Source: Phycisphaerales bacterium (lineage in GTDB: Bacteria > Planctomycetota > Phycisphaerae > Phycisphaerales > UBA1924). Taken from it: a DNA stretch of 64,000 nt. Below, in pieces: positions 26,187 to 35,206 of the stretch. The notes under the pieces are model-generated. The model did not search any database and was not told the origin of the DNA. It saw nothing but the letters and a program-made list of their open reading frames with translations. How positions within the stretch are numbered: the stretch's first letter is position 1; every line of letters begins with the position of its first letter. The stretch spans positions 62,001-126,000 of the forward strand of contig JAJDDF010000005.1 in the NCBI GenBank assembly GCA_029260455.1, given 5' to 3'. A program made the translations under genes and the position numbers.

Positions 26187-27724
26187 TGATTCGCAAGTTT
26201 GTAACATTTGAGTTGAATGGGACGCTGTACGGTATTCCGACTCATGCTGTGCATGCGGTGGTACCGCACCTGCAGGCCGACCCGCTTCCGGATATGCCGC
26301 CCCACATCATCGGGACGTGTTCGTACCGTGAGCAGGTCGTACCCGCCGTCGATTTGCAGATTTTGTTCGGCGGTGAGCGGACTGAAATTGCGACAAGATC
26401 ATGTTCGATCCTCGTGGACGTGCGCAGGGCATCGGGAACGACCCTCGTGGCACTGCTTGTCCATCAGGTTCTTGATATGTGGGCCGTCGAGGAAGAGGCG
26501 ATGGATGGGACACCCGTGACAGGGGTGCGCTCAATTGCCCCTCACTTTTCCGGGTTTGCGCGCCGCGCAGATGCGACGTGCACGATCATCGATCCGAACC
26601 GCTTATTCTCGGAATCTGACGAATGCTTCACTGAAGCGGCACTCGAAGCTGGGGCCAACGGTCGAGAATACGGGGCTGGTGAATCGACTGCGATCGCGGA
26701 AGTCGAAGCGACCCGTCTCCTGACCATTCGCATCGGAGAGATCGAGTACGCCGTGCCAACAACGGAGCTTGAACGTCTCCTCCAGCCTGATGAAATCGAT
26801 GAAGTGGGGAGCGCCGGGGGCATATTGGATGGCATGCTGACCGTGGGTCACGAGCGCGTTGGCATCGTGGACTTGGCTGCGCGGATGGGTATAAGCAGTT
26901 CGACCGACGCTGCTGGCTGCGTCATCATTGTTCGCTGCAACGGCGTGCCTATCGGTTTCCGTGTCGATTCGGTTCAGACCACGATGACAGTCAAGACCAG
27001 GGAAATCCAGCCTTGTGAATTGATCGAGGATGCGGCCAATGCTGGCAAGCACTCGCTGGGCTTCGTTGATCGCGGCGCGGAGCCGGGTATCGAGGTGCTC
27101 TCGCTCTGCAGTTCTTTGTCCGAGGGTGAGGTTGCAACAATCGAGAACTGGCGCCGGGCAGAGGAAGGCCTGCTCCGACAGTCGCGTTGCAAAGAAACTG
27201 AGCGTGAACTCGAAGAGGCTCGGCGCAATGATGGACCACTCAAGAAATACGGCGGTCTCTATCTCATTGTGCGAAGCAGCGCGGAGATGTGGGGCATCCG
27301 AACAACGGAGATCACGGAGATTCTCCCGTGCAGCGATACTCAGCCCCTCCCTCTTGCCGACCCGGGGACATTCGGGATTCTCCGCGTTCGAGATGGCACG
27401 TACCCGGTGATCTCGCTACGCGAGCGTCTCGGATTGCCAGAGTTTGGTGGCAAGAGTGCTGTGAATGCGGCCATCGTGTTCGTTCACGATCGTGAGGGGC
27501 AGACTGGTCTGCTCGTTGACGAGGTCGTCGGCATGGAACGACTCGCCGCGATGCACCTTGAGGAAGTCGACGAGTTGTCCATCGAGGTTCATGCGGACCT
27601 CGTCCACGCCCTCGCACGATCGGATTCGCGGGTGTATCACCTGCTGGACATTGCGCAATTGATCACCGACACTCGGCCATCACTCTTGGAAGGGAGCAAG
27701 GCGGTCTTGAAGAATGTCGCGTGA
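26186..27724 (+). CDS. Triple CheW-domain coupling protein
   Basis: A 512-residue protein with three CheW-like domains in tandem: about 1-135 (FVTFELNGTLYGIPTHAVHAVV), about 170-310 (LLTIRIGEIEYAVPTTELERLL) and about 355-495 (YLIVRSSAEMWGIRTTEITEIL). Linkers between them are charged. Single-domain CheW (about 160 residues) bridges receptors and CheA; this triple form could bind several partners at once or shape a receptor array. It follows the receptor gene with one-base overlap. No CheA, CheR or CheB gene is present here. Confidence 0.85.
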   Translation: MIRKFVTFELNGTLYGIPTHAVHAVVPHLQADPLPDMPPHIIGTCSYREQVVPAVDLQILFGGERTEIATRSCSILVDVRRASGTTLVALLVHQVLDMWAVEEEAMDGTPVTGVRSIAPHFSGFARRADATCTIIDPNRLFSESDECFTEAALEAGANGREYGAGESTAIAEVEATRLLTIRIGEIEYAVPTTELERLLQPDEIDEVGSAGGILDGMLTVGHERVGIVDLAARMGISSSTDAAGCVIIVRCNGVPIGFRVDSVQTTMTVKTREIQPCELIEDAANAGKHSLGFVDRGAEPGIEVLSLCSSLSEGEVATIENWRRAEEGLLRQSRCKETERELEEARRNDGPLKKYGGLYLIVRSSAEMWGIRTTEITEILPCSDTQPLPLADPGTFGILRVRDGTYPVISLRERLGLPEFGGKSAVNAAIVFVHDREGQTGLLVDEVVGMERLAAMHLEEVDELSIEVHADLVHALARSDSRVYHLLDIAQLITDTRPSLLEGSKAVLKNVA

Positions 27725-27749
27725 GCAGGGTGTGCTTCCGGGGACAGTG

Positions 27750-27782
27750 AAAAAATGGCCGCACAATCTGAGGTTGGCGGCC
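27750..27782 (-). terminator. Intrinsic terminator of the outer-membrane protein gene
   Basis: On the minus strand GGCCGC...GCGGCC forms a 6-bp GC stem (27777-27782 with 27757-27762) with a 14-base loop, followed by ATTTTTTCAC. It lies 35 bases past the stop of the minus-strand gene ending at 27817 and may also meet transcripts from the CheW side. Confidence 0.7.
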
Positions 27783-27816
27783 GATGAGTATCACAGGAAC
27801 TGGGGGCGACCAAGCA

Positions 27817-28671
27817 TCAGTAGCTCATCGAGATCCCTACGAAACCGACAATAGCCGTGTCGTCGTCGTTGTTGACCGCTTCGGCAGTGTCACCTAGGAA
27901 GAGAACGTTCACACCACCGGTGAGCGTCCAGTCGCCAAAGTCGCCCGAACCCAGTGGGTATTCGATCATGGCACCGACGGAGGCCCAGCCAAGCGTGTCG
28001 TCGTCGTCGGCGCCGACGTAGTAATCATCGAGGCTGAAGCCCAAAGTGACCGGAATCGACAACGTCGCGTCTCCCCCCATCAGCTCGAAGCTCGGGCCGA
28101 AGCCGAATTCGAAATAGACCGCTTCATCAGGTCCGACATTCGAGTTATCAGTCTCAATAAAGATTCCCAATGACAGATCGCCGATCCATCGGGTCCAGTC
28201 ATCCTCTGGCAGATCGATGCCCAGGGTCAGCCCCAACTCCTGCACCGTGTCGAATGCGGTGTTGTTGGGGTATGTATAGAACGTGTAGCCGACGCCGAAC
28301 TCCAGGAACTTCCATCCAAGTGCCAGCCCCCCGTAGAGGTCGGCTTCGTACCAACTGTCGTTCGCGGTGCCATTGGCCCCGGTCTTTTCGGAATGGAAAG
28401 AGTTCCAAATCCCAAGCGATGCCGAGAGACTGAAATCGTCTTCATTCTCCGCCTCTTTCAGCGAGAACCCGACCTCTATCCACGGCTGAATGATGAGGCC
28501 GTCGTCTTCTTGGAGGTAGCCGCGGAAGAAGTACTCGCTGGTCCAATCGACGCCCAGATCAAGGCTGATCCGCCCCGAATTCGGTTCGGGCACCTCGTCC
28601 TGACCAAAGGCCGGGGCAGAGAGCAGCGGAAGTGTGATCAGTGAGCATGCCAAAGTCATTCGGTGGTTCAT
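27817..28671 (-). CDS. Outer-membrane beta-barrel protein, TorF-like putative porin
   Basis: A 284-residue exported protein. The signal peptide (MNHRMTLACSLITLPLLSAPAFG) is followed by a sequence of alternating hydrophobic and polar strands with many aromatics (DWTSEYFFRGYLQEDDGLIIQP). It ends in ISMSY, a terminal aromatic typical of outer-membrane barrels. The early sequence looks like the TorF putative-porin family; the match is by pattern only. The ATG at 28671 has AAAGGA upstream; earlier in-frame codons lie outside the signal peptide. A T-tailed terminator follows. Confidence 0.65.
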   Translation of the reverse strand: MNHRMTLACSLITLPLLSAPAFGQDEVPEPNSGRISLDLGVDWTSEYFFRGYLQEDDGLIIQPWIEVGFSLKEAENEDDFSLSASLGIWNSFHSEKTGANGTANDSWYEADLYGGLALGWKFLEFGVGYTFYTYPNNTAFDTVQELGLTLGIDLPEDDWTRWIGDLSLGIFIETDNSNVGPDEAVYFEFGFGPSFELMGGDATLSIPVTLGFSLDDYYVGADDDDTLGWASVGAMIEYPLGSGDFGDWTLTGGVNVLFLGDTAEAVNNDDDTAIVGFVGISMSY

Positions 28672-28928
28672 TTGAATGTCCTTTCTGAGATACTTTGGTT
28701 TGCCATCGACCAGTTCCGCAGGTCGCCACATGCAAATAAAGATCAAAGAGTGGAAATTCCTGACGCTCAAATTGCTCGATTCTGCCTTTGCAACTGATCG
28801 AGCAGTAGTAGTGGGGTCGCCAACGCCTCCTTCTGGGGTGTACGCCGTGGTACCGAGGTTATTACCTATCCTTATAAGAGGGGGTTCAATTTCAAGTCGG
28901 GCCGAACGGGCTGGCAGGAGGCCGTTCG

Positions 28929-29055
28929 ATGACAATGGTGTCGTTGCTGCTTGTGGTCATGATCGTTGGGGGGATGTTGTTTGTGGTCGGCATTCGCGGT
29001 CGGCGCGTCAATGATCATCCCATCTGTCGACGCTGCCGATACGATTTGGCGGGCT
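28929..29055 (+). pseudogene. 5' fragment of a membrane protein with zinc-ribbon start
   Basis: After a GGAGG-type ribosome binding site the frame begins MTMVSLLLVVMIVGGMLFVV, a transmembrane helix, then DHPICRRCRYDLAGL. A helix followed by CxxCxYDL is a common start of small planctomycete proteins, but the second cysteine pair is missing. The sequence after about 29055 belongs to an unrelated antisense gene, so this is a truncated remnant. Confidence 0.5.
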
Positions 29056-29359
29056 TAGCCACATCCACCTGGCCATTGAAATCAACATCACCAACTGGTG
29101 ATCCGAGGGGGATGCCATAGGTGGTGTAGCGAATCTTCTCAGCGCGCTTGCCGGCACTGGTCAGGGTCTGCACCACATCGTGGCGGAAGTTCTGGCAGTA
29201 ATAGAGCCGCTCTTCACGCGCAGTGTCAGCAGCGCTGGCCCAGCTCGTATTGGCATCTTTATCGCGCAGAATCACATCATCAATGTAGCTTGAGCCGCCA
29301 CTTCCACCAAGCCCTGCGGCGTGATCGATGCGTACTGGCTCAAAGTTGGAGGATCACTC
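29040..29359 (-). pseudogene. Fragment of an RHS-repeat protein
   Basis: On the minus strand a short frame reads FEPVRIDHAAGLGG...YYCQNFRHDVVQTLTSAGKR, then IRYTTYGIPLGSPVGDVDFN. YxY...TxYG is the RHS/YD core pattern and GDVDFNGQVD looks like a dockerin-type repeat. There is an in-frame stop just upstream of it and no RHS core after it. It is a remnant about 100 codons long, fused at about 29055 to another broken gene. Confidence 0.6.
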
Positions 29360-29754
29360 ATTGGGTGAGTTTTTGACTTTACTGCGTGTCAATATTGAAA
29401 TGAAACAGCAATGCTGTCCTAAATGTCTTCACTGGGTTGCGCCGCCGCGAGTACTTTTTCCAGGCGATCACGCGGTAGTTCCCACGTCAGGAGATCGATG
29501 CTGATGTGTGCCCCAACATCAACATGCCAGACCTGTTGTGGCAGCACCGCCCATTGGGCAGCGGTGGCGGGGCGATGATCGCCCGCACAAGATCACTTCG
29601 TAACACCGAGCCTCTCCTTCGATGCAGCACCCTGCGGACGACACAACCACGCGCGGGACCGAGGAGACGACCCACGCAAAAAACCACAGTCCCTCAGAAA
29701 TGTGGCGCTGAGCAGGCTATGGATACATCCAGCATTTGAGAAGACTCCCGTATC

Positions 29755-30432
29755 ATGGAATATCAGCCCTCGAAACCCTGCATAGGCCAACCCATGCCCG
29801 ATTCTTCGCCACGCTCAGAACCACGAACCGACCCGCAACTCATTGCGGCGTGTCTGGCACAGGATGAATCGGCGTGGCGTGAACTCATCGCACGATATAC
29901 CCCGCTCACACTGTCTATCGCACGGCGGAATGGTCTCGATCTTGAGGCCGCTGAGGAAGTTGCCCAAGAGACCTTCACGCAACTGGTTCGCAGTCTCCCC
30001 GCACTTCGGAATCTGGATGGTCTGCCGAAATGGCTTATCACGACGTCTTTTCGGTACACGCTGCGAGCAAAACGAAAGCGATCACTCTCACTGACTCCTG
30101 AGCGGCAGCATCTGGCATGTGTGGAGCCCGAAGATGTCTCGCGCTGGGAGCAACGGCATTGCATCAATGAGGCGTTGCGCCACATGGGCGGACGGTGTGA
30201 GGAGCTGTTACTTGCGCTCTATGCCAATAGCGATCGCCCAAATTATGACCTGATCGCCCAGCAACTGGACATGCCTCGAGGGAGTATCGGGCCCACCAGA
30301 GCGAGGTGCCTCAAGAAACTGCTTCAAGCGATGGATGACAGTAATAACCATAATGTAATAGAAAATCAGCAATCAGCGCTATCCAAATCGGATTCTGTGA
30401 CACATCATTCCAGAGGTATTGATGGGGTATAG
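29755..30432 (+). CDS. ECF-type RNA polymerase sigma factor
   Basis: A 225-residue sigma-70 family protein. Region 2 is at about residues 35-95 (ARRNGLDLEAAEEVAQETFTQLV) and region 4 at about 140-190 (YDLIAQQLDMPRGSIGPTRARCLKKL), giving DNA recognition. It likely directs RNA polymerase to the following genes. ATG at 29755 or at 29794 are both possible; the ribosome binding sites are poor. It overlaps the next gene by 11 bases. The last 30 residues are a low-complexity tail. Confidence 0.85.
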   Translation: MEYQPSKPCIGQPMPDSSPRSEPRTDPQLIAACLAQDESAWRELIARYTPLTLSIARRNGLDLEAAEEVAQETFTQLVRSLPALRNLDGLPKWLITTSFRYTLRAKRKRSLSLTPERQHLACVEPEDVSRWEQRHCINEALRHMGGRCEELLLALYANSDRPNYDLIAQQLDMPRGSIGPTRARCLKKLLQAMDDSNNHNVIENQQSALSKSDSVTHHSRGIDGV

Positions 30433-31033
30433 CCAAGATCAACTTGAGGCTTTGGTGGCATGGGCGTCCGGGGAGTGCTCTCCGGAGCAGCACCGGGAGA
30501 TGGAGCGTGCATTGCGCGAAGATTCGTCCTTGCGCAAGATCGCAGACCAACTGGTCGAACTTGTCGAGGCCATGCAAGCCCATGAATTGCCTCGCCCGGG
30601 GCTTGCTGATCGCCTCGCAAATCTCTTCACAACAGAGCCCTCGGCAGCACAAAACTGGGCCGCAGCATGGCTTGAGTCCTCGACCCGAATTGTTGCCACC
30701 CTCGTGCATCGCCCTCAGGGAGCACTGGCAGGCTACCGCGCTGCGACCACTGCGACACAGTATTGCTTCGCATCAGAACTGGGGCGCGTCGATGTTGTGA
30801 TCACGCTCGGCGCGACGCTCTCAGATCAGGCGATAATCAAAGGGCAATTCAGTTCCCACGATATTCCCGCAGAGCAGGTGCACCTGATGACGCCTGACCA
30901 TTGCCATCTTGCAACCACGCCCATCGATGGGCGCGGCAATTTCAGCATGCCCGCTGACCCGGGGCGGTATGCGCTGGTTCTTGATGTTGCCGGAGCGGCA
31001 CTGGACTGCGCCATTATTGTGCCACAGCCATGA
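30422..31033 (+). CDS. Small protein between sigma factor and CHAT protease, possible anti-sigma-like regulator
   Basis: A 203-residue protein with no assigned family. The N-terminal 60 residues are helical and acidic, with WASGECSPEQHREMERALRED, a pattern seen in anti-sigma proteins (zinc-less here). The C-terminal half (about 85-200) is beta-rich, with GALAGYRAATTATQYCFASE. That half resembles part of the protein encoded at 57975. There is no transmembrane helix. ATG at 30422 has AGAGG upstream. It overlaps the sigma gene and shares ATGA with the CHAT gene, so all three are one unit. Confidence 0.6.
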   Translation: MGYSQDQLEALVAWASGECSPEQHREMERALREDSSLRKIADQLVELVEAMQAHELPRPGLADRLANLFTTEPSAAQNWAAAWLESSTRIVATLVHRPQGALAGYRAATTATQYCFASELGRVDVVITLGATLSDQAIIKGQFSSHDIPAEQVHLMTPDHCHLATTPIDGRGNFSMPADPGRYALVLDVAGAALDCAIIVPQP

Positions 31034-33828
31034 CGCCGTTGGACTCAACTGCAGACATGTTGCTCAAGTTGCCATCGGATGAACTTGCAGCGTCACTGCA
31101 GGTCGCTGACGAGAACACGTGGTTCGATGTCATCGAGCGCGCCTCGCAAGTTTCTATTGACGATCTCGGCAGCGCCTTGAAGCTGACTGATGTCATCGTG
31201 CAGGCAAGTGGGGCTCATTGTTGCCCACATGTGCGCGCCTTGGCGCTGCGTGCGAGAGCTCACACCCTGGCCTATGCAAATCGTCTGGATGAGGCAGCCG
31301 CGCTGCTCGAAGAGGCGCTCCATCTTGCACGCGAAACAGCCCGCGACAGTGTCATTGCACACGTCCAGATGACACGAGTACACGTGTTGAATCGGCAGGG
31401 GCATTCTCAGTTCGCCGCCGACGCGGGCAGAGACGCGATGTCACGGTATGAAGCCGCAGGCGAGAAGGTGCATGCTGCCCGAGCCGCGGTGAATCTTGGC
31501 GTTGTGCATCGCACTCTCGGGGATTCCAATTCCGCGATTCGTCTCTTCGAACGCGCACGTGCTGTTTTGAGTGCGGACACTCGGATTGATGCTCAGATAT
31601 TGAGCAATCTTGCAGAAGCGTATCTTGAGACCAATCGTTTTGCAGATGCGGAGCGCACGTTTTGTGAAGCGCGCGATCATTTTTCGGTTCTCGAAATGTC
31701 ACGCGCTGTGGCAATCGTTGAAGGCAATCTTGCAGACCTGATGGGGCGCCAGGGGCGTCTTGCCGAGGCAATGAAACACTTTGAAGCGGCTCGTTGCAAC
31801 ATGCCGGCATCAGAAGCACCCGGCGATCTTGCGCGACTGACGGCTGAAGAGGCGGAAGCCTTATGCCAAGCGGGGCTGTGGTCTGATGCTGCTCCAATGC
31901 TCGCTGAATCACTGCACTTGCTCGATGAATGTGGTCTGTTACACGAAGCGGCCCGCTCGCAGTTGAGCCTTGCGCAATCGCTGCATCGGTGTGGGCGGCG
32001 TGAACAATCGGGCAAAGCCCTTGAAGACGCAGGGCAGCGCATTGCACTCTTGGATGATCAGCGCTTGGTCGCGCGTCTCGAACAGGTTCGTGCGGCGCTT
32101 GCCATGGTTGATGGCGATACGCAGCAGGCAGAGGCCGCACTCGAACGGGCACTGCTTGCATTGGGTGAGGCACCCTTCGAGCGCCGCCGTGTACAGATGT
32201 CTCTGGCCTGGCTTGCCATGCAACGTGGTGATTTTGTGCGCACCGAACAATGGATCCTAGAAACAGGGTCTACCGAATCGACAGACCTGACACCACTGCG
32301 CATTGATATGGCCCACCTTCAGGGGCGACTTGCCCTTGCACAAGGTAATCTGGAACAGGCAAGCCATCACTTCGTGCACGCAGTGAGAGACCTTGAACGC
32401 ATTCGCGGCTCGTTGCAAGCTGACGGCTTGCGATCCGCTTTTCTTGGCAATCGATTGACACTCTTTGATGATCTTCTGGATGTTTTGATTCAACGCGGGA
32501 CTCAGGACTCACTTGCACAAGCGCTCATCGTCTCCGAGCAAGCACGTTCGCGCTCGCTTGTTGATTCGGTTTCTGGCGCACTGCCTGCGCCCGCCGCCAC
32601 TTCAGATCAAGATGCTGACCTTGAACACGCCTTGCAACTGCGGTCAAACCTCAATGTGCTGTATAGCCGGGTGCCGGATTATGCATCGGTACCTGATTCG
32701 CTGGCACAGCAAATCGATCAAGCCGAACGATCGTTAAATGACACTGAGCGTCGACTCAGTGTGAGCAGGGGCCTTGCGACAATCCTGGCGCCTGAAGCGT
32801 CATTCGACGAAGTGAAAAATTTGCTGCCTAAAGGGTGTACGCTTGTTCAATACGCTTTTGTGCATGGCACGCTCCATGCAATAGTCATTGATGCAACCGG
32901 GCACATTCATGTTCGCACTTCACTTACAGACGAAGCGTGTCTCACGGGCCTGATCGGAGAGTGGCACTTTCAAATCACACGTTCGATGACATACGAAATC
33001 GATGATCTCGATGACATCGCCCCTGATTCAATTCACATCCTGCAACACCTCTATGACCTACTCTTCCGCCCGATTGTTGACATCATCGGAGAAGCATCTC
33101 ACATTCATCTTGTGCCGCATGGCGTGCTGCATGGCATTCCTTTTCATGCACTCCATGATGGCGAATCGTACTTGCTGGATCGATTCTGTCTCTCACAAAC
33201 CCCTTGCGCCACGCTGCTCCGCCACATCGACGTTGCTCACATACCGAACCGTGAGGCTCACAATGTTGTGGTTATTGGCTTTGCGGATCAGGCGGCACCG
33301 GCGATCGATCAAGAGCTTGATAATTTTTCTGCTCAGTTTCCCGGATGTCTCATTCGACGCGGTGCCGACGCCACCTCCGCGCGTATTTTGGAAGAATCAC
33401 ACGGCGCGCAACTCCTGCATATCGCGTCACATGGACGATTCCTCCCCGGTTCCCCCCTTGGGTCCGGTATTCGTCTCGCCGATCGTTGGCTGACCGTGCG
33501 CGACTTCCTTGGACTGCGCCTTGATCATGCTTTGGTGGTGCTGAGTGGCTGTGAGACCGGCCGTGCCGCTGTGGATGCAGGCGATGAACTGCAGGGTCTT
33601 GTTCGAGGTGTATTCGCTGCAGGGGCGGATGCCTTGCTCACGACGCTGTGGCCTGTGCATGACGAAAGTGCCCGCAACTTCATGCAAAGCTTCTACGTAT
33701 CTCCACGGAACACCGATGCTGCGGCTTCTTGGCGAGCGGCACTATTGGTAGCCAAGGCGACATGCGCGCACCCGGCAAGATGGGCACCTTTTATTCTTTT
33801 GGCTGCCCCTTCAAGAGAGTGCTCCTGA
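31030..33828 (+). CDS. TPR-CHAT protein (caspase-like protease)
   Basis: A 932-residue protein with an N-terminal TPR superhelix (about residues 45-460) and a C-terminal CHAT domain (about 640-925). CHAT is a caspase-fold cysteine peptidase. Its His is in HIASHG (His801) and its Cys in LSGCETG (Cys841), so the dyad is intact. No signal peptide is visible, so it should be cytoplasmic. TPR-CHAT proteins are known as gasdermin-cleaving or RNA-guided defence proteases. Here it is fused by ATGA overlap to the small protein before it, and a secreted protease follows 31 bases later. Its trigger and target are unknown. Confidence 0.85.
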   Translation: MTPLDSTADMLLKLPSDELAASLQVADENTWFDVIERASQVSIDDLGSALKLTDVIVQASGAHCCPHVRALALRARAHTLAYANRLDEAAALLEEALHLARETARDSVIAHVQMTRVHVLNRQGHSQFAADAGRDAMSRYEAAGEKVHAARAAVNLGVVHRTLGDSNSAIRLFERARAVLSADTRIDAQILSNLAEAYLETNRFADAERTFCEARDHFSVLEMSRAVAIVEGNLADLMGRQGRLAEAMKHFEAARCNMPASEAPGDLARLTAEEAEALCQAGLWSDAAPMLAESLHLLDECGLLHEAARSQLSLAQSLHRCGRREQSGKALEDAGQRIALLDDQRLVARLEQVRAALAMVDGDTQQAEAALERALLALGEAPFERRRVQMSLAWLAMQRGDFVRTEQWILETGSTESTDLTPLRIDMAHLQGRLALAQGNLEQASHHFVHAVRDLERIRGSLQADGLRSAFLGNRLTLFDDLLDVLIQRGTQDSLAQALIVSEQARSRSLVDSVSGALPAPAATSDQDADLEHALQLRSNLNVLYSRVPDYASVPDSLAQQIDQAERSLNDTERRLSVSRGLATILAPEASFDEVKNLLPKGCTLVQYAFVHGTLHAIVIDATGHIHVRTSLTDEACLTGLIGEWHFQITRSMTYEIDDLDDIAPDSIHILQHLYDLLFRPIVDIIGEASHIHLVPHGVLHGIPFHALHDGESYLLDRFCLSQTPCATLLRHIDVAHIPNREAHNVVVIGFADQAAPAIDQELDNFSAQFPGCLIRRGADATSARILEESHGAQLLHIASHGRFLPGSPLGSGIRLADRWLTVRDFLGLRLDHALVVLSGCETGRAAVDAGDELQGLVRGVFAAGADALLTTLWPVHDESARNFMQSFYVSPRNTDAAASWRAALLVAKATCAHPARWAPFILLAAPSRECS

Positions 33829-33859
33829 CCGGTAGTATGTTCTGTGTGTCAGGAAAGGG

Positions 33860-35206
33860 ATGATGATGCGTAATTCAATGATGTGTTCTGGACTTTGTAT
33901 CACGATGCTGAGTGCGTCAGCATTTGCAGATGGCTTTGCACCGGAAGAGGCGGTCGTAAGACTCGCAGTTGGTGTGTCAATCGACGATATCAACGTTGAC
34001 TATGGCACAATCACTCTTGATTCGATTCCCGCAAGACAAACCTACCTGCTTCGGGTTCCAGCCGGCACGCCTGAGGAAGCTTTCGAAAACTTGCTGAGAA
34101 GTGATGCGCGTATCGTGGATGCAGAATTGAATGAATATGCTGATGCACCCGGTGGGCAGACCCAGAGTTTTTACCTCACCGCGCTCCACACACAATTCAA
34201 TGACCAATGGGCATGGAACGCCATCGCGTTTGGCGGCACACCACCCCCCAATGTTGGCGCTGGCATCATCGTAGCCGTGATCGATACCGGCCTTGATGCA
34301 ACGCATGCTATGTTTACCAACTCGACCATCTTGCCGGGGTTTGATTTTGTAGATGGCGATGCTACGCCGACCGACATTGGCGATGGGCTTGACACTGATG
34401 GTGATACGTTTATTGATGAACTTGTAGGACACGGTACGTTTCAGTCGGGACTCATCGCGCAGCTGGCACCTGGTGCAGCTTTGCTGCCATTTCGCGTCCT
34501 CGATGGCGATGGCCGGGGCAAGGCCTTCACAATCGCCAAAGCCATTTACGCCGCTATAGATGCGGGGGCAGACATCATCAACATGAGCCTGGCAATGCCC
34601 AACGAAAATCAAATTGTGGGATACGCCATCGAACTGGCGGCGGAGAATAGTATTCAGGTTGTCGCAGCGGCAGGAAACGGCGGAAGCCCCATAAAAATGT
34701 ACCCCGCTGGTTTTTCGCCGGTGATCGCCGTTGCATCAACTGATATTGATGACACACTGAGCACATTTAGCAATTATGGCGGGCACATCGATCTGTGCGC
34801 ACCTGGCAATCAAGTCATCAGTGCTGTGATCAACGAACAATTTGGTGAGTCCAACGGCACCAGCGCCTCAACAGCGCTGGTGACAGCAGTGCTCGCTGCC
34901 ATGAAGAGCGCGAACCCAAACCTTGGCAAGACTGAACTTCGCACTCGCCTGCTTGATGCATGTGACGATATCGCATCGGTGAACCTTGGAAAAGAGGGCA
35001 AGATTGGTGCGGGCCGGGTGAACATTACTTCCGCGATCGACACCGCAATGGGAAATGGTGATATCAATCATGACGATTTCACCAATCTTACAGATCTCAG
35101 CCTGCTTCTCTTCGCCTGGGGCTCAAGTGATCACGCCGCAGACGTTGACGCTGACGGAATAGTTGGTTTGAGTGATCTCAATTTGTTGCTCATGCACATG
35201 AACTGA
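33860..35206 (+). CDS. Secreted S8 (subtilisin-like) protease with dockerin-like C-terminus
   Basis: A 448-residue subtilase. A signal peptide ends near ASAFA-DG. The triad is intact: Asp142 in IDTG, His191 in GHGT and Ser335 in NGTSAST. A propeptide-like region (about 25-95) precedes it. The last 60 residues contain two Asp-rich repeats (GDINHDDFTNLTDLSLLL and DVDADGIVGLSDLNLLL), a dockerin-like pattern seen in many Phycisphaerae secreted proteins. Its stop codon touches the stop of the opposite cytochrome gene with no gap. It follows the CHAT gene by 31 bases and is probably in the same transcript. Confidence 0.88.
   Translation: MMMRNSMMCSGLCITMLSASAFADGFAPEEAVVRLAVGVSIDDINVDYGTITLDSIPARQTYLLRVPAGTPEEAFENLLRSDARIVDAELNEYADAPGGQTQSFYLTALHTQFNDQWAWNAIAFGGTPPPNVGAGIIVAVIDTGLDATHAMFTNSTILPGFDFVDGDATPTDIGDGLDTDGDTFIDELVGHGTFQSGLIAQLAPGAALLPFRVLDGDGRGKAFTIAKAIYAAIDAGADIINMSLAMPNENQIVGYAIELAAENSIQVVAAAGNGGSPIKMYPAGFSPVIAVASTDIDDTLSTFSNYGGHIDLCAPGNQVISAVINEQFGESNGTSASTALVTAVLAAMKSANPNLGKTELRTRLLDACDDIASVNLGKEGKIGAGRVNITSAIDTAMGNGDINHDDFTNLTDLSLLLFAWGSSDHAADVDADGIVGLSDLNLLLMHMN

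Larger units (their letters stand above)
28672..29754. other. 1.1-kb region of gene remnants
   Basis: The left part is upstream of the outer-membrane protein gene. The centre holds two broken genes facing each other (28929 onward on the plus strand, 29040-29359 on the minus strand). The right part up to 29754 contains no supported gene; a small palindrome GGGCGA-TGA-TCGCCC lies near 29575. Confidence 0.5.
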
